A model generated the notes under the pieces. That model was given only the letters and a program-made list of their open reading frames with translations, ran no database searches and was not told the DNA's origin. From JAHFQJ01 sp046050125 (GTDB lineage Bacteria; Pseudomonadota; Gammaproteobacteria; Burkholderiales; Burkholderiaceae), in the NCBI GenBank assembly GCA_046050125.1, contig JBJOQB010000017.1, positions 1 to 25,504 on the forward strand: DNA of 25,504 nucleotides. Direction: 5' to 3'. Positions 7,119 to 15,110 of the stretch are shown here, one piece after another. The translations under genes and the position numbers were made by a program. Every line of letters begins with the position of its first letter. The stretch's first letter is position 1.

Positions 7119-7155
7119 TATAACCAAACATAAATAAACTTTAAATTTGGTTATA
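7119..7155. terminator. Inverted repeat between convergent genes, possible bidirectional terminator
   Basis: TATAACCAAA (7119-7128) and TTTGGTTATA (7146-7155) are a perfect 10-bp inverted repeat with a 17-nt loop, placed exactly between the convergent HigA-like and surA genes. A second hairpin, AAACTTA-TTT-TAAGTTT (7159-7175), follows and touches the surA stop. Neither is followed by a proper T-run, so this is a weak intrinsic terminator at best, or a protein-binding palindrome. Confidence 0.4.
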
Positions 7156-7173
7156 CAGAAACTTATTTTAAGT

Positions 7174-8481
7174 TTATTTCAACTTATAATCCACAAAAGC
7201 CTTTTCACGTAAGTTTCTAACCCAATCTTGATATACTATTTCTGTTTTTCTTTCAGTTAAAACTCTTCTTGCTGTTTCTCTTTGCTGACCAACTGAAACA
7301 TCTTTTACTCTTCTTTCAAGCACTTGGATTAAATGATAGCCATAATCTGTACGTACAGGACTACTTACTTGACCAATTGGTAACACATTCATAACCTGCT
7401 CAAACTCTGGCACCATTTCGCCTTTGCTTACCCAGTTCATATTACCACCACTCATAGCAGAACCATCTTGAGAATATAAGGTTGCTAATGTTGCCATATC
7501 TTCGCCCTTGTCGATGCGAGCCTTAATATCTAGCAACCTTTGTTTTGCATCTTTTTCAGATGTTACGCCAGCAACTCGGATTAAAATTTGTCTAACTTTA
7601 GTTTGTGGAATTTGTATGGCTGTGTTACGTGTATTATTGTTATTTTTCTTGTCATTTAAGCGTAAAATATAAAATCCTGACTTAGTTTCAATTAAGTAAG
7701 GCCATAATTGTTGGCGTTGCATACGTAATAAAACAGTTGATACATCACTTGGTAATTGTGCAAAATCACTAATTAAAATTTCAGTTTGACTTGTAGAAGC
7801 TTCAGGTGCTTTTGAATAATATGATATTGCTTTTTCAAAGCTAATTTGCCCATTTACTATATCATCTAACACTTTTTGGGCTTTTTCACGGCTTTTATTT
7901 AGGGCATCTTTATCTAAATTTCCGCCTGCATTTGGAATAAAAATACGTGATATACTGTATTCTTCTGATGCTGCAACCGTTACTCCAGCTAAAGATGATA
8001 GATAAGAATCTATCTCTGACTCGCTTACTTTTACTAATGGCTCTACTTCTTTTTGTCTTAGTCTACCTAAAATAATATTATTTCTTTGTTCTTCTTGCCA
8101 TTGCTTCATATTTACGCCTGCTTTTTGCAGACTTTCTAAAAATTGAGCAGAAGTTAAATTATTTTGCTTAGATGTAGATTCTATGATTGAATTAAATTCC
8201 ATATCGCTTAAGTTAATTCCCACATCTCTAGCTCTTTGTATTTGTACTTTATCGCTAATTAATCTCTCTAATACTTCTTTTAAAAATTCATCTCTTGTTA
8301 CTTGAACCTTTTTACCTATAGAAGCAAGCTGTTTTTCAATTGCATCAGCATTATTTAATAATTCTTTTTGTGTAATTACATTATTATTTACAACTGCTAT
8401 TATTCTATCTACTGTTTGTGCATACGTATTTGCACCGTAGAGTGCTAATGTTGTTGCAATTGCTATTAATTTTATTTTCAT
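7174..8481 (-). CDS. surA: Periplasmic chaperone / peptidyl-prolyl isomerase SurA
   Basis: 435 residues. A signal peptide (cleavage after TYA, about residue 21) precedes QTVDRIIAVVNNNVIT, the standard SurA N-terminal chaperone region. Two parvulin-type rotamase domains follow, at about 172-278 and 293-393; the second has the conserved KVRQILIR, LYSQDGSAMSGG and GYHLIQVLERR. SurA escorts unfolded outer-membrane porins across the periplasm to the BAM complex. The length matches the family. The first parvulin domain is the less conserved, as in other SurA proteins. In most proteobacteria surA sits between lptD and pdxA/rsmA; here it lies between a histidine kinase gene upstream and a convergent regulator downstream, so the usual cluster is broken. 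Confidence 0.93.
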   Translation of the reverse strand: MKIKLIAIATTLALYGANTYAQTVDRIIAVVNNNVITQKELLNNADAIEKQLASIGKKVQVTRDEFLKEVLERLISDKVQIQRARDVGINLSDMEFNSIIESTSKQNNLTSAQFLESLQKAGVNMKQWQEEQRNNIILGRLRQKEVEPLVKVSESEIDSYLSSLAGVTVAASEEYSISRIFIPNAGGNLDKDALNKSREKAQKVLDDIVNGQISFEKAISYYSKAPEASTSQTEILISDFAQLPSDVSTVLLRMQRQQLWPYLIETKSGFYILRLNDKKNNNNTRNTAIQIPQTKVRQILIRVAGVTSEKDAKQRLLDIKARIDKGEDMATLATLYSQDGSAMSGGNMNWVSKGEMVPEFEQVMNVLPIGQVSSPVRTDYGYHLIQVLERRVKDVSVGQQRETARRVLTERKTEIVYQDWVRNLREKAFVDYKLK

Positions 8482-8532
8482 TTGAAACCTTAATTACCTA
8501 ATTTATTCAGCTAGAAGCAAATTCTAACACAA

Positions 8533-10161
8533 TTAACCATCTTTTTTAAACCTAATTACAAATCCATATTGTGCATTCACAGGAATGTCTATATTTCTAG
8601 CATATTCTATAGTTGCTTTATTCTGCATACATAACACACGTACAATGTGCAAGCCTAAACCAACTCCATGTGTACTGTGAGTTGGAGCACTTTTAGTAAA
8701 AAAAGGTTCAAATAATCGTACTTGGTCTGTATTATCAATTATTGGCCCATCATTTAATACCCATAATTCAATTAATGTGTTGTATTGCGGGTGATGTCTA
8801 AGCCATAAATTAATCGAGGCACTTTGTTTACTGCAGAATTTAATCGCATTATCTAACAAGTTTTCTATAATTTGCTGTAAATGTACAGGTGTAAAAATTG
8901 TATGCACGTCTTTTTCTGGAATATAACAACTAATTACATTTTTTCTAATTTGGTCTCTTTGTTGCCAGTCATCTACTATTTGTTTAATATGTTTGCCTAA
9001 ACAAATGCTTAACATATCATTTGGTGGTTTTGATATATTTAATAAATTAGAAATTATTTGATTAATTCTGTTTATATTATTATTAATCATGGTTTTTAGA
9101 CGTTCAATTTCAGCTTTTTGCTCAATTTGCTCAAATAAAAAATCACTTGCTTGCTGGATAGTTGCTAATGGATTACGGATTTCATGGGCAACACCTGCAA
9201 CCATATGCCCCATGCTTGCTAATTTGTCTTTTTGAGATTCTTTAACATATTTTTGCTCTCTTTCAATATGAATTAATGAGCAACCGCTTAAAGACTGTAC
9301 TAAGTAATCTTCTACTAAATTAGTATGAATAAATGGTTTTAGCCATTCTAACCATGCTAATTGAATATTTAAATTTTGTATATGATTATTAATTGGTACT
9401 AAATGAGCGTAGGCGTGCCTATCTTCTAATAATATTGTTTTTGGTATTCTGTCTAATGATTCTTTATGTAGAATTTCTATGCTATCATTTGATTTATAGC
9501 TTTGGTCTGTACCAATAATATTTAATGCTGCTGTATTAGCTGAAATAATTTGCCCTGTTGATGATAACAATATAATTCCATCGGTAATATCTTTAACCAT
9601 TAGCATGTGTGTCAATTGCTGTAATGCACTTTGGCATGCTTGTTGAGCAACTGTGTTGTACATCTGCTTTTGCTGTTTGCTTAACATATGCAAAATACTA
9701 CTAATAAAAAATAGAATAATATAAATTAAAATAGCCTCAGTTTTGCTTAAATTATTACTAAATAAGCTTAGCGTAGAAAATACATATACTAAAAATAACA
9801 ACCATATATTACAGAAAATAGCTGCGGATAAAGTACTAATGATAACCAAGAATATATTATTATATTTTAAATAATATAAAATCCCCATCATGATTATGTC
9901 GATAGCTAATACTATATATACAATATTTGGCGTATATTTTCTTGATTTTGAAATATGAGCTACAAATACTATACCCATAACAGTAGCATATACAGCTAAT
10001 ATATCAGGAGCTTTGAATATAAAGCAGAATAATAAGCCACTAATACACCTGATTAATAAAAGTAATCTTAGTAGCCTTAAATAAAAATCTGTTGCTTTAG
10101 AAAAACTTAAAATAGCAGGGGATTTATTAATATAGCTTTGATATTTGTATGAGCTAAGCAT
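8533..10161 (-). CDS. Membrane-bound sensor histidine kinase (PilS/NtrB-like)
   Basis: 542 residues. The N-terminus has about six hydrophobic segments (roughly residues 32-160). A PAS-like domain (DGIILLSSTGQIISANTAAL, about 194-213) follows, then a dimerisation domain with the phospho-acceptor H326 in GVAHEIRNPL. The ATPase domain has an N-box (ENLLDNAIKF, N434/N438), an F-box (LFEPFFTK) and a G-box (HGVGLGLHIV, 498-507). The architecture is that of PilS-type kinases acting on an NtrC-family regulator. No response-regulator gene is next to it, so its partner must be encoded elsewhere. It ends 51 nt before surA on the same strand and may be co-transcribed with it. Confidence 0.88.
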   Translation of the reverse strand: MLSSYKYQSYINKSPAILSFSKATDFYLRLLRLLLLIRCISGLLFCFIFKAPDILAVYATVMGIVFVAHISKSRKYTPNIVYIVLAIDIIMMGILYYLKYNNIFLVIISTLSAAIFCNIWLLFLVYVFSTLSLFSNNLSKTEAILIYIILFFISSILHMLSKQQKQMYNTVAQQACQSALQQLTHMLMVKDITDGIILLSSTGQIISANTAALNIIGTDQSYKSNDSIEILHKESLDRIPKTILLEDRHAYAHLVPINNHIQNLNIQLAWLEWLKPFIHTNLVEDYLVQSLSGCSLIHIEREQKYVKESQKDKLASMGHMVAGVAHEIRNPLATIQQASDFLFEQIEQKAEIERLKTMINNNINRINQIISNLLNISKPPNDMLSICLGKHIKQIVDDWQQRDQIRKNVISCYIPEKDVHTIFTPVHLQQIIENLLDNAIKFCSKQSASINLWLRHHPQYNTLIELWVLNDGPIIDNTDQVRLFEPFFTKSAPTHSTHGVGLGLHIVRVLCMQNKATIEYARNIDIPVNAQYGFVIRFKKDG

Positions 10162-10222
10162 TTTAACCTTTACCTATTATGGTGTTATATATATATAGCT
10201 AAATTATCATGGTTTAGATATA

Positions 10223-10801
10223 TTAAACGCCTGTAACTAAATACATCACTAAACTACCTCTCCAATTATGTCCCCATGTAATTTTTTCATTTTCATGTAG
10301 AACAATTCTATCCAAAACTTTTAAACCAGCTTTATGTGATAGTATTTCAAAATCAGATAAAGTTAGTACCCTAACATTTGGCGTGTTATACCATTCATAT
10401 GGCAATGTTTTTGATACAGGCATTCTACCACTTGCTACTTTTAAACGATGTTTCCAATAACCAAAATTTGGAAAAGTAATAATAGCTTTTTTACCAACTC
10501 GTACCACTTCTTGTAGAATATGCTGGGTGTTATGTATAGTTTGTAATGTTTGAGATAATATTACTACATCAAAGAATTTATCATCAAATAAAGCAAGTCC
10601 ACCCTCTAAATCTTGTTGTATAACTTGTACACCGTTTTTTATACAATTTTTTACATTATCAATTTCTTTTTCTATACCATAAGCAAATACAGATTTTTTC
10701 TCAATTAAATCTTGTAGCAATTCGCCATCACCACAACCACAATCTAAAACATCGCTTGATGGATTAATCCAATTTTCTAAAATACTTAAATCATTTCTCA
10801 T
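10223..10801 (-). CDS. metW: Methionine biosynthesis protein MetW
   Basis: 192 residues, full length. SAM-dependent methyltransferase fold: VLDCGCGDGELLQDL (SAM-binding motif I, about 18-32), DLEGGLALFDDKFFDVVILSQTLQ (motif region of the MetW family) and the diagnostic FPNFGYWKHRLKVASGRMP and TWGHNWRGSLVMYL. MetW works with the homoserine acyltransferase MetX in methionine synthesis, where it is needed for full activity in several proteobacteria. metX is nearly always immediately upstream; here the upstream neighbour is dps on the other strand. The start is preceded by AGAGAAATAAA, a weak ribosome binding site. Confidence 0.92.
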   Translation of the reverse strand: MRNDLSILENWINPSSDVLDCGCGDGELLQDLIEKKSVFAYGIEKEIDNVKNCIKNGVQVIQQDLEGGLALFDDKFFDVVILSQTLQTIHNTQHILQEVVRVGKKAIITFPNFGYWKHRLKVASGRMPVSKTLPYEWYNTPNVRVLTLSDFEILSHKAGLKVLDRIVLHENEKITWGHNWRGSLVMYLVTGV

Positions 10802-10856
10802 TTTATTTCTCTAAAATATTTTTGGTGTAGAACCAATTTTACATAAAAGCAATTTT

Positions 10857-10884
10857 TGTGTATACACATATTTATACATGTCAA
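10857..10884 (-). promoter_or_regulatory. Possible metW promoter/operator with a 12-bp palindrome
   Basis: On the minus strand a perfect TTGACA (10884-10879) is followed 16 bp later by TACACA. That hexamer lies inside the exact palindrome TGTGTATACACA (10857-10868). A weak -10 overlapped by a palindrome is what a regulated promoter would look like. It lies 78 bp upstream of the metW start. No factor can be named. Confidence 0.3.
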
Positions 10885-10909
10885 TTTATGTTAAATATAA
10901 GCTAAGTAG

Positions 10910-10915
10910 TATAAT
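10910..10915 (+). promoter_or_regulatory. -10 element (TATAAT) upstream of dps
   Basis: A consensus TATAAT lies 81 bp before the dps ATG, with no good -35 at the matching distance. A weak -35 would fit activator dependence, but no known operator is evident. A second TATAAT (10975-10980) is too near the start codon to be a likely -10. Confidence 0.3.
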
Positions 10916-10996
10916 TCCCACAATTGTTATAGGTACATATATCAAATTATATATTAATTGATGTAAACTAAATTTATAATAAAATAGGAAATATAT

Positions 10997-11473
10997 ATGC
11001 AAATAAATATTGGCATATCCGAACAACACCGCCTCGACATTGCAAGTGGATTATCTAATTTACTTGCAGATACTTATACCCTGTACTTAAAAACACATTA
11101 TTTTCATTGGAATGTGGTGGGTCCAATGTTTCAAACTCTGCATTTAATGTTTGAAACACAGTACAATGAATTAGCTTTAGCCGTTGATTTAATTGCTGAA
11201 CGTATTCGCTCATTAGGGCATACTGCCCCAGGTACTTACTCTCAATTTTCTTCTTTAAGCTCAATTAGTGAAACAGTTGAAGTGCCTAATGCTGTAAACA
11301 TGATTAAATTACTTGTTGAGGGTCATGAATCAATTGTGAGAACTGCTCGTAGTATTTTTCCTGTCGTTGAAAGTGCAAGAGATGAAGCAAGTGCTGATTT
11401 ATTAACGCAACGCATTCAGTTACATGAAAAAACATCATGGATGTTACGCAGTTTGCTTGATGGTAATTCTTAA
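10997..11473 (+). CDS. dps: Dps family DNA-binding ferritin-like protein
   Basis: 158 residues, typical Dps length. The ferroxidase residues at the dimer interface are all present with the spacing of E. coli Dps: H37 and H49 in HYFHWNVVGPMFQTLH, E53, then D64 and E68 in DLIAERIRSLG. Dps dodecamers oxidise and store iron with peroxide and protect DNA in starvation or oxidative stress. The Lys-rich N-terminal tail that E. coli Dps uses to bind DNA is absent, so this may act mainly in iron storage and peroxide detoxification. AGGAA (10986-10990) upstream of the ATG supports the start. It is divergent from metW and appears monocistronic. Confidence 0.92.
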   Translation: MQINIGISEQHRLDIASGLSNLLADTYTLYLKTHYFHWNVVGPMFQTLHLMFETQYNELALAVDLIAERIRSLGHTAPGTYSQFSSLSSISETVEVPNAVNMIKLLVEGHESIVRTARSIFPVVESARDEASADLLTQRIQLHEKTSWMLRSLLDGNS

Positions 11474-11659
11474 CTATAATCATGTTTCATAATATAAACA
11501 TATAAGCTAAATATAGATTATTAGTAGTTTTAATCTTAGTTTGGCTTATTTATCTTTTTGCTTTCATACTTTCTAATGTTATTCTTGGTCATTTTTTAAG
11601 TTTATTAATTTTATATATGATAGACTAAATTAAATCTTAAATATTTATAGTGATAATAT

Positions 11660-12559
11660 ATGAAAATCTTAATCACAGGCGGAACAGGTTTAATTGGAAG
11701 AGCTATCTGCAAGGAACTGGCAATTTTAGGGCATGAAATAACTGTTTTGAGCAGAAATCCAAACTCAGTTGCAGAAAAATGTGGTAAAAATATCAAAGCC
11801 ATAAAATCGCTTGATGAATATACTCCTGATGTTATATTTGATGCAATTATAAACCTTGCAGGAGAACCAATAGTAGATAAGCCATGGACAGATAGCAGAA
11901 AAAATAGTTTATGGGATAGTCGAATTACTCTCACAGAAAAAATTGTAGATAAAATAGGCCAAGCATATACAAAGCCAAATGTTTTATTAAGTGGTTCTGC
12001 AATTGGCTTTTATCCAAATCTTGATACAAAAATTATAAATGAAAGTACACAACCATCAAATGATTTACATTTTGGAGTAAAAATTTGTATTGAATGGGAA
12101 AAATCTGCATTAAAAGCAAATAATTTAGGTGTAAGAGTTTGTAATTTACGTACAGGATTAGTTATGGCAAAAGATGGCGGTGTTTTACAAAAAATGCTAC
12201 TACCATTTAAACTAGGTCTTGGTTCTAGCATTGGTAATGGCATGCAATACATGAGTTGGATTCATATAGATGATTATGTAAAAATTATTAAACTATTACT
12301 AGAAAACCAAAATGCAGTAGGAGCTTACAATATGGTAGCTCCAAATCCTGTTACAAATAAAGAATTTACTAAAACATTAGCCCAAGTTTTAAAAAGACCT
12401 GCCATATTTTTTACTCCTACATTTCTAATTAAATTGTTGTTAGGGCAAAGAGCTTATTTATTACTTGATAGCCAAAGAATAGTACCACATAAATTACAAG
12501 AATTAGGCTATAAATTTGAATATCCTAATTTATTTGATGCTTTAGATAATTTGGTTTAA
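11660..12559 (+). CDS. TIGR01777-family NAD(P)-dependent epimerase-like protein (YfcH-like)
   Basis: 299 residues, an extended short-chain dehydrogenase fold. The Rossmann nucleotide-binding loop is MKILITGGTGLIGRA (GGTGLIG at 7-13). Family signatures are INLAGEPI, WTDSRKNSLWDSRI (start of the TIGR01777 DUF1731 type), SGSAIGFYP and NLRTGLVM. The C-terminal DUF1731-like segment has YNMVAPNPVTNKEFTKTLAQVLKRP and GQRAYLLLDSQRIVPHKLQELGYKF. Related to sugar epimerases and the plant SulA/GC1 proteins; substrate unknown. The canonical Tyr of the YxxxK motif is not obvious, so catalysis may differ from classic SDRs. It precedes gatB, which has its own promoter. Confidence 0.88.
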   Translation: MKILITGGTGLIGRAICKELAILGHEITVLSRNPNSVAEKCGKNIKAIKSLDEYTPDVIFDAIINLAGEPIVDKPWTDSRKNSLWDSRITLTEKIVDKIGQAYTKPNVLLSGSAIGFYPNLDTKIINESTQPSNDLHFGVKICIEWEKSALKANNLGVRVCNLRTGLVMAKDGGVLQKMLLPFKLGLGSSIGNGMQYMSWIHIDDYVKIIKLLLENQNAVGAYNMVAPNPVTNKEFTKTLAQVLKRPAIFFTPTFLIKLLLGQRAYLLLDSQRIVPHKLQELGYKFEYPNLFDALDNLV

Positions 12560-12602
12560 TTTGTAAATTATGATATTTAGTATAAAACTGAATTTATTAC
12601 TC

Positions 12603-12631
12603 TTGCCTTGCGAAAAGCAAGGAATTATAAT
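12603..12631 (+). promoter_or_regulatory. Sigma-70 promoter of gatB with an embedded inverted repeat
   Basis: TTGCCT (12603-12608) and TATAAT (12626-12631) are exactly 17 bp apart, ending 32 bp before the gatB ATG. The inverted repeat CCTTGC-GAAAA-GCAAGG (12606-12622) overlaps the -35 and fills most of the spacer, so a repressor bound there could block RNA polymerase. It is not followed by a T-run and is therefore not a good terminator for the upstream gene. Confidence 0.6.
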
Positions 12632-12663
12632 ACTTCTAGGTTAATTAATAAGAATGAGTATAT

Positions 12664-14109
12664 ATGCAAAACTGGGAAGTAGTTATTGGAATGGAAACAC
12701 ATGTTCAATTAAAAACAGAGAGTAAAATATTCAGTAATGCAAGCACTGCATTTGGTGCAGAACCAAATACTCAAGCAAGCTATGTTGATTTAGCTTTACC
12801 TGGAACTTTGCCTGTAATCAATCAAAAAGCTATAGAATTTGCAATTAAATTTGGTTTATCAATTAATGCCTACATTGATAAAGCAAGTATTTTTGCTCGC
12901 AAGAACTATTTTTATCCAGATTTGCCAAAAGGCTATCAAATTAGTCAATTTTCTAATCCAATTGTAGGAAGTGGCAAAATTGATATTCTATTGAATAATA
13001 AATCAACAAAAACAATTAGAATTACTAGAGCTCATTTAGAAGAAGATGCAGGTAAATCAGTTCATGATTTATTCAGTCAACATACAGGCGTAGATTTAAA
13101 CAGAGCTGGTACTCCTTTACTTGAAATCGTAACAGAGCCTGATTTACGCTCATCACAAGAAGCAGTAGCATATGCAAAATCATTGCATACTTTGGTAACA
13201 TGGATTGATATATGTGATGGTAACATGCAGGAAGGTTCTTTTAGATGTGATGCAAATGTATCAGTTAGGCCTAAAGGAAGCGATAAATTAGGTACACGTT
13301 GTGAAATTAAAAATCTAAATTCATTTAAGTTTTTACAAGAAGCAATTGATTACGAAGTAAAACGCCAAATTGAAATACTAGAAGATGGCGGTAGAATTGT
13401 GCAGGAAACTCGCTTATATGACGCAAATGCTAAAGAAACACGTAGCATGCGTTCAAAAGAAGATGCACAAGATTATAGATATTTTCCAGACCCTGATTTA
13501 TTACCTATATATTTAAGTCAAGAAGATATCGATAATCAACAAGCTAAGCTACCTGAATTGCCACAGCAAATGAAAGCAAGATTAATTTCTGACTTTAATT
13601 TATCTGAATATGATAGCGAATTTGTTGTACAAAGCTACGCTACTGCACAGTACTTTAGCCAAGGCTTAGAACAAAAAATCAATCCTAAAACTTTAGTAAA
13701 TTGGTTAATGGGCGATATATCAAATGCATTAAATAATGATAATTTGGATATTTCTGTTTGCACTGTTACACCTACTATTTTAGCAAAATTAATTGCTAGG
13801 ATTGAAGATGGAACAATCAGCCAAAAAATTGCTAAGGATATTTTTGCAATGTTATGGCAAGATAATACACAAGATATTGATAATATAATTGAAACTAAAG
13901 GTTTAAAACAAGTTTCTGATACAAGCGCAATTCTACCAATTATAGAGCAAGTTTTATCTAATAATCCGAAAATGATTGAAGAATACAAAGCTGGTAAAGA
14001 AAAAGCATTTAATGGTTTAGTTGGGCAAGTAATGAAAGCAAGCATGGGCAAAGCAAACCCTGCTCAAGTGAATCAATTACTCAAAGATGCTTTAGCAAAA
14101 CTAAGCTAA
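12664..14109 (+). CDS. gatB: Asp-tRNA(Asn)/Glu-tRNA(Gln) amidotransferase subunit B
   Basis: 481 residues, full length. GatB is the tRNA-binding, kinase/transamidase-channel subunit of GatCAB, which converts Glu-tRNA(Gln) and/or Asp-tRNA(Asn) to Gln-/Asn-tRNA. Signatures: IGMETHVQLKTESKIFS at the N-terminus, YFYPDLPKGYQISQF, LEEDAGKSVHD, DFNRAGTPLLEI-type sequence (VDLNRAGTPLLEIVTEPD), GSFRCDANVSVRP, EIKNLNSF and DYRYFPDPDLLP. The C-terminal YqeY-like tail domain ends in FNGLVGQVMKASMGKANPAQV. The usual gatC and gatA are not adjacent; the preceding gene is the TIGR01777 protein and gatB has its own promoter, so the three subunits must be expressed from separate loci. Confidence 0.97.
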   Translation: MQNWEVVIGMETHVQLKTESKIFSNASTAFGAEPNTQASYVDLALPGTLPVINQKAIEFAIKFGLSINAYIDKASIFARKNYFYPDLPKGYQISQFSNPIVGSGKIDILLNNKSTKTIRITRAHLEEDAGKSVHDLFSQHTGVDLNRAGTPLLEIVTEPDLRSSQEAVAYAKSLHTLVTWIDICDGNMQEGSFRCDANVSVRPKGSDKLGTRCEIKNLNSFKFLQEAIDYEVKRQIEILEDGGRIVQETRLYDANAKETRSMRSKEDAQDYRYFPDPDLLPIYLSQEDIDNQQAKLPELPQQMKARLISDFNLSEYDSEFVVQSYATAQYFSQGLEQKINPKTLVNWLMGDISNALNNDNLDISVCTVTPTILAKLIARIEDGTISQKIAKDIFAMLWQDNTQDIDNIIETKGLKQVSDTSAILPIIEQVLSNNPKMIEEYKAGKEKAFNGLVGQVMKASMGKANPAQVNQLLKDALAKLS

Positions 14110-14147
14110 GCTAATTTACAAGTTTTTAAATAAAGTAGACAAACATT

Positions 14148-15047
14148 ATGCATAATCAATACCCAACACTACAAGATACAGTGGGAAACACTCCCCTAAT
14201 AAAATTGCAAAGAATTGGTTGCAATAATAATAACTTGATTTTGGCTAAGCTAGAAGGTAATAATCCAGCTGGCTCAGTTAAAGATAGACCTGCTTTAAAC
14301 ATGATTTTACAAGCAGAAATAGCAGGGCAAATACAGCAAGGGGATACATTAATTGAAGCAACATCTGGTAACACAGGTATTGCTTTAGCAATGGTAGCAG
14401 CGATAAGAGGCTATAAAATGATATTGGTTATGCCTGATGATTTATCAAAAGAACGTTGGCAAACTATGGCTGTATATGGTGCAGAAATTGTGCTAACCCC
14501 TGCAAAATTAGGTGGTATGGAGTATGCTCGAGATGTTGCTATACAAATGGAAAAAGAAGGAAAAGGAAAAATTCTAGGGCAATTTAGCAATAGTAATAAT
14601 CCATTATCTCATTATCGTACAACAGCTGTAGAAATCTGGCGACAAACCAAAGGCGAGATTACGCATTTTGTTAGTAGCATGGGGACTACAGGGACTATAA
14701 CAGGTGTATCTCGCTATTTAAAAGAACAAAATCCAAATATTAAAATAATTGGCGTTCAGCCTGCTGAAGGAGCAAGAATAGCTGGTATACGCAAATGGAG
14801 TGATGACTATGTTCCATCAATTTATGATAATACCTATATCGATGAAATTTTAACTGTAGAGCAAAAGCAAGCTGAAGATATGGCAAAAAATATTGCAAAA
14901 ACAGAGGGATTATTTTGTGGTATTTCTAGTGGTGGTGCTTTACACATTGCCCAAACAATTGCTCAAAATGTAGAAAACGCTAGAATAGTTGTGATTATTT
15001 GTGATAGGGGCGATAGGTATTTATCTACAAATATTTTTTCTGAATAA
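14148..15047 (+). CDS. cysM: Cysteine synthase B (O-acetylserine sulfhydrylase B)
   Basis: 299 residues, a PLP fold-type II enzyme forming cysteine from O-acetylserine and sulfide (CysM can also use thiosulfate). The PLP-binding lysine is K45 in NPAGSVKDRPA. The substrate/PLP phosphate loops are TSGNTG (72-76 region), SMGTTGTITG and GISSGGALHIA. NPAGSVKDRPAL and LIKLQRIG favour CysM over CysK, as does the length (CysK is usually slightly longer). It follows gatB by 38 nt on the same strand and precedes kdsB. Confidence 0.92.
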   Translation: MHNQYPTLQDTVGNTPLIKLQRIGCNNNNLILAKLEGNNPAGSVKDRPALNMILQAEIAGQIQQGDTLIEATSGNTGIALAMVAAIRGYKMILVMPDDLSKERWQTMAVYGAEIVLTPAKLGGMEYARDVAIQMEKEGKGKILGQFSNSNNPLSHYRTTAVEIWRQTKGEITHFVSSMGTTGTITGVSRYLKEQNPNIKIIGVQPAEGARIAGIRKWSDDYVPSIYDNTYIDEILTVEQKQAEDMAKNIAKTEGLFCGISSGGALHIAQTIAQNVENARIVVIICDRGDRYLSTNIFSE

Positions 15048-15110
15048 ATAACTATTCATTATTATTGTAAAGTTTAAATATAAAAATATAATTTATAAAA
15101 AGGGTTTTAA

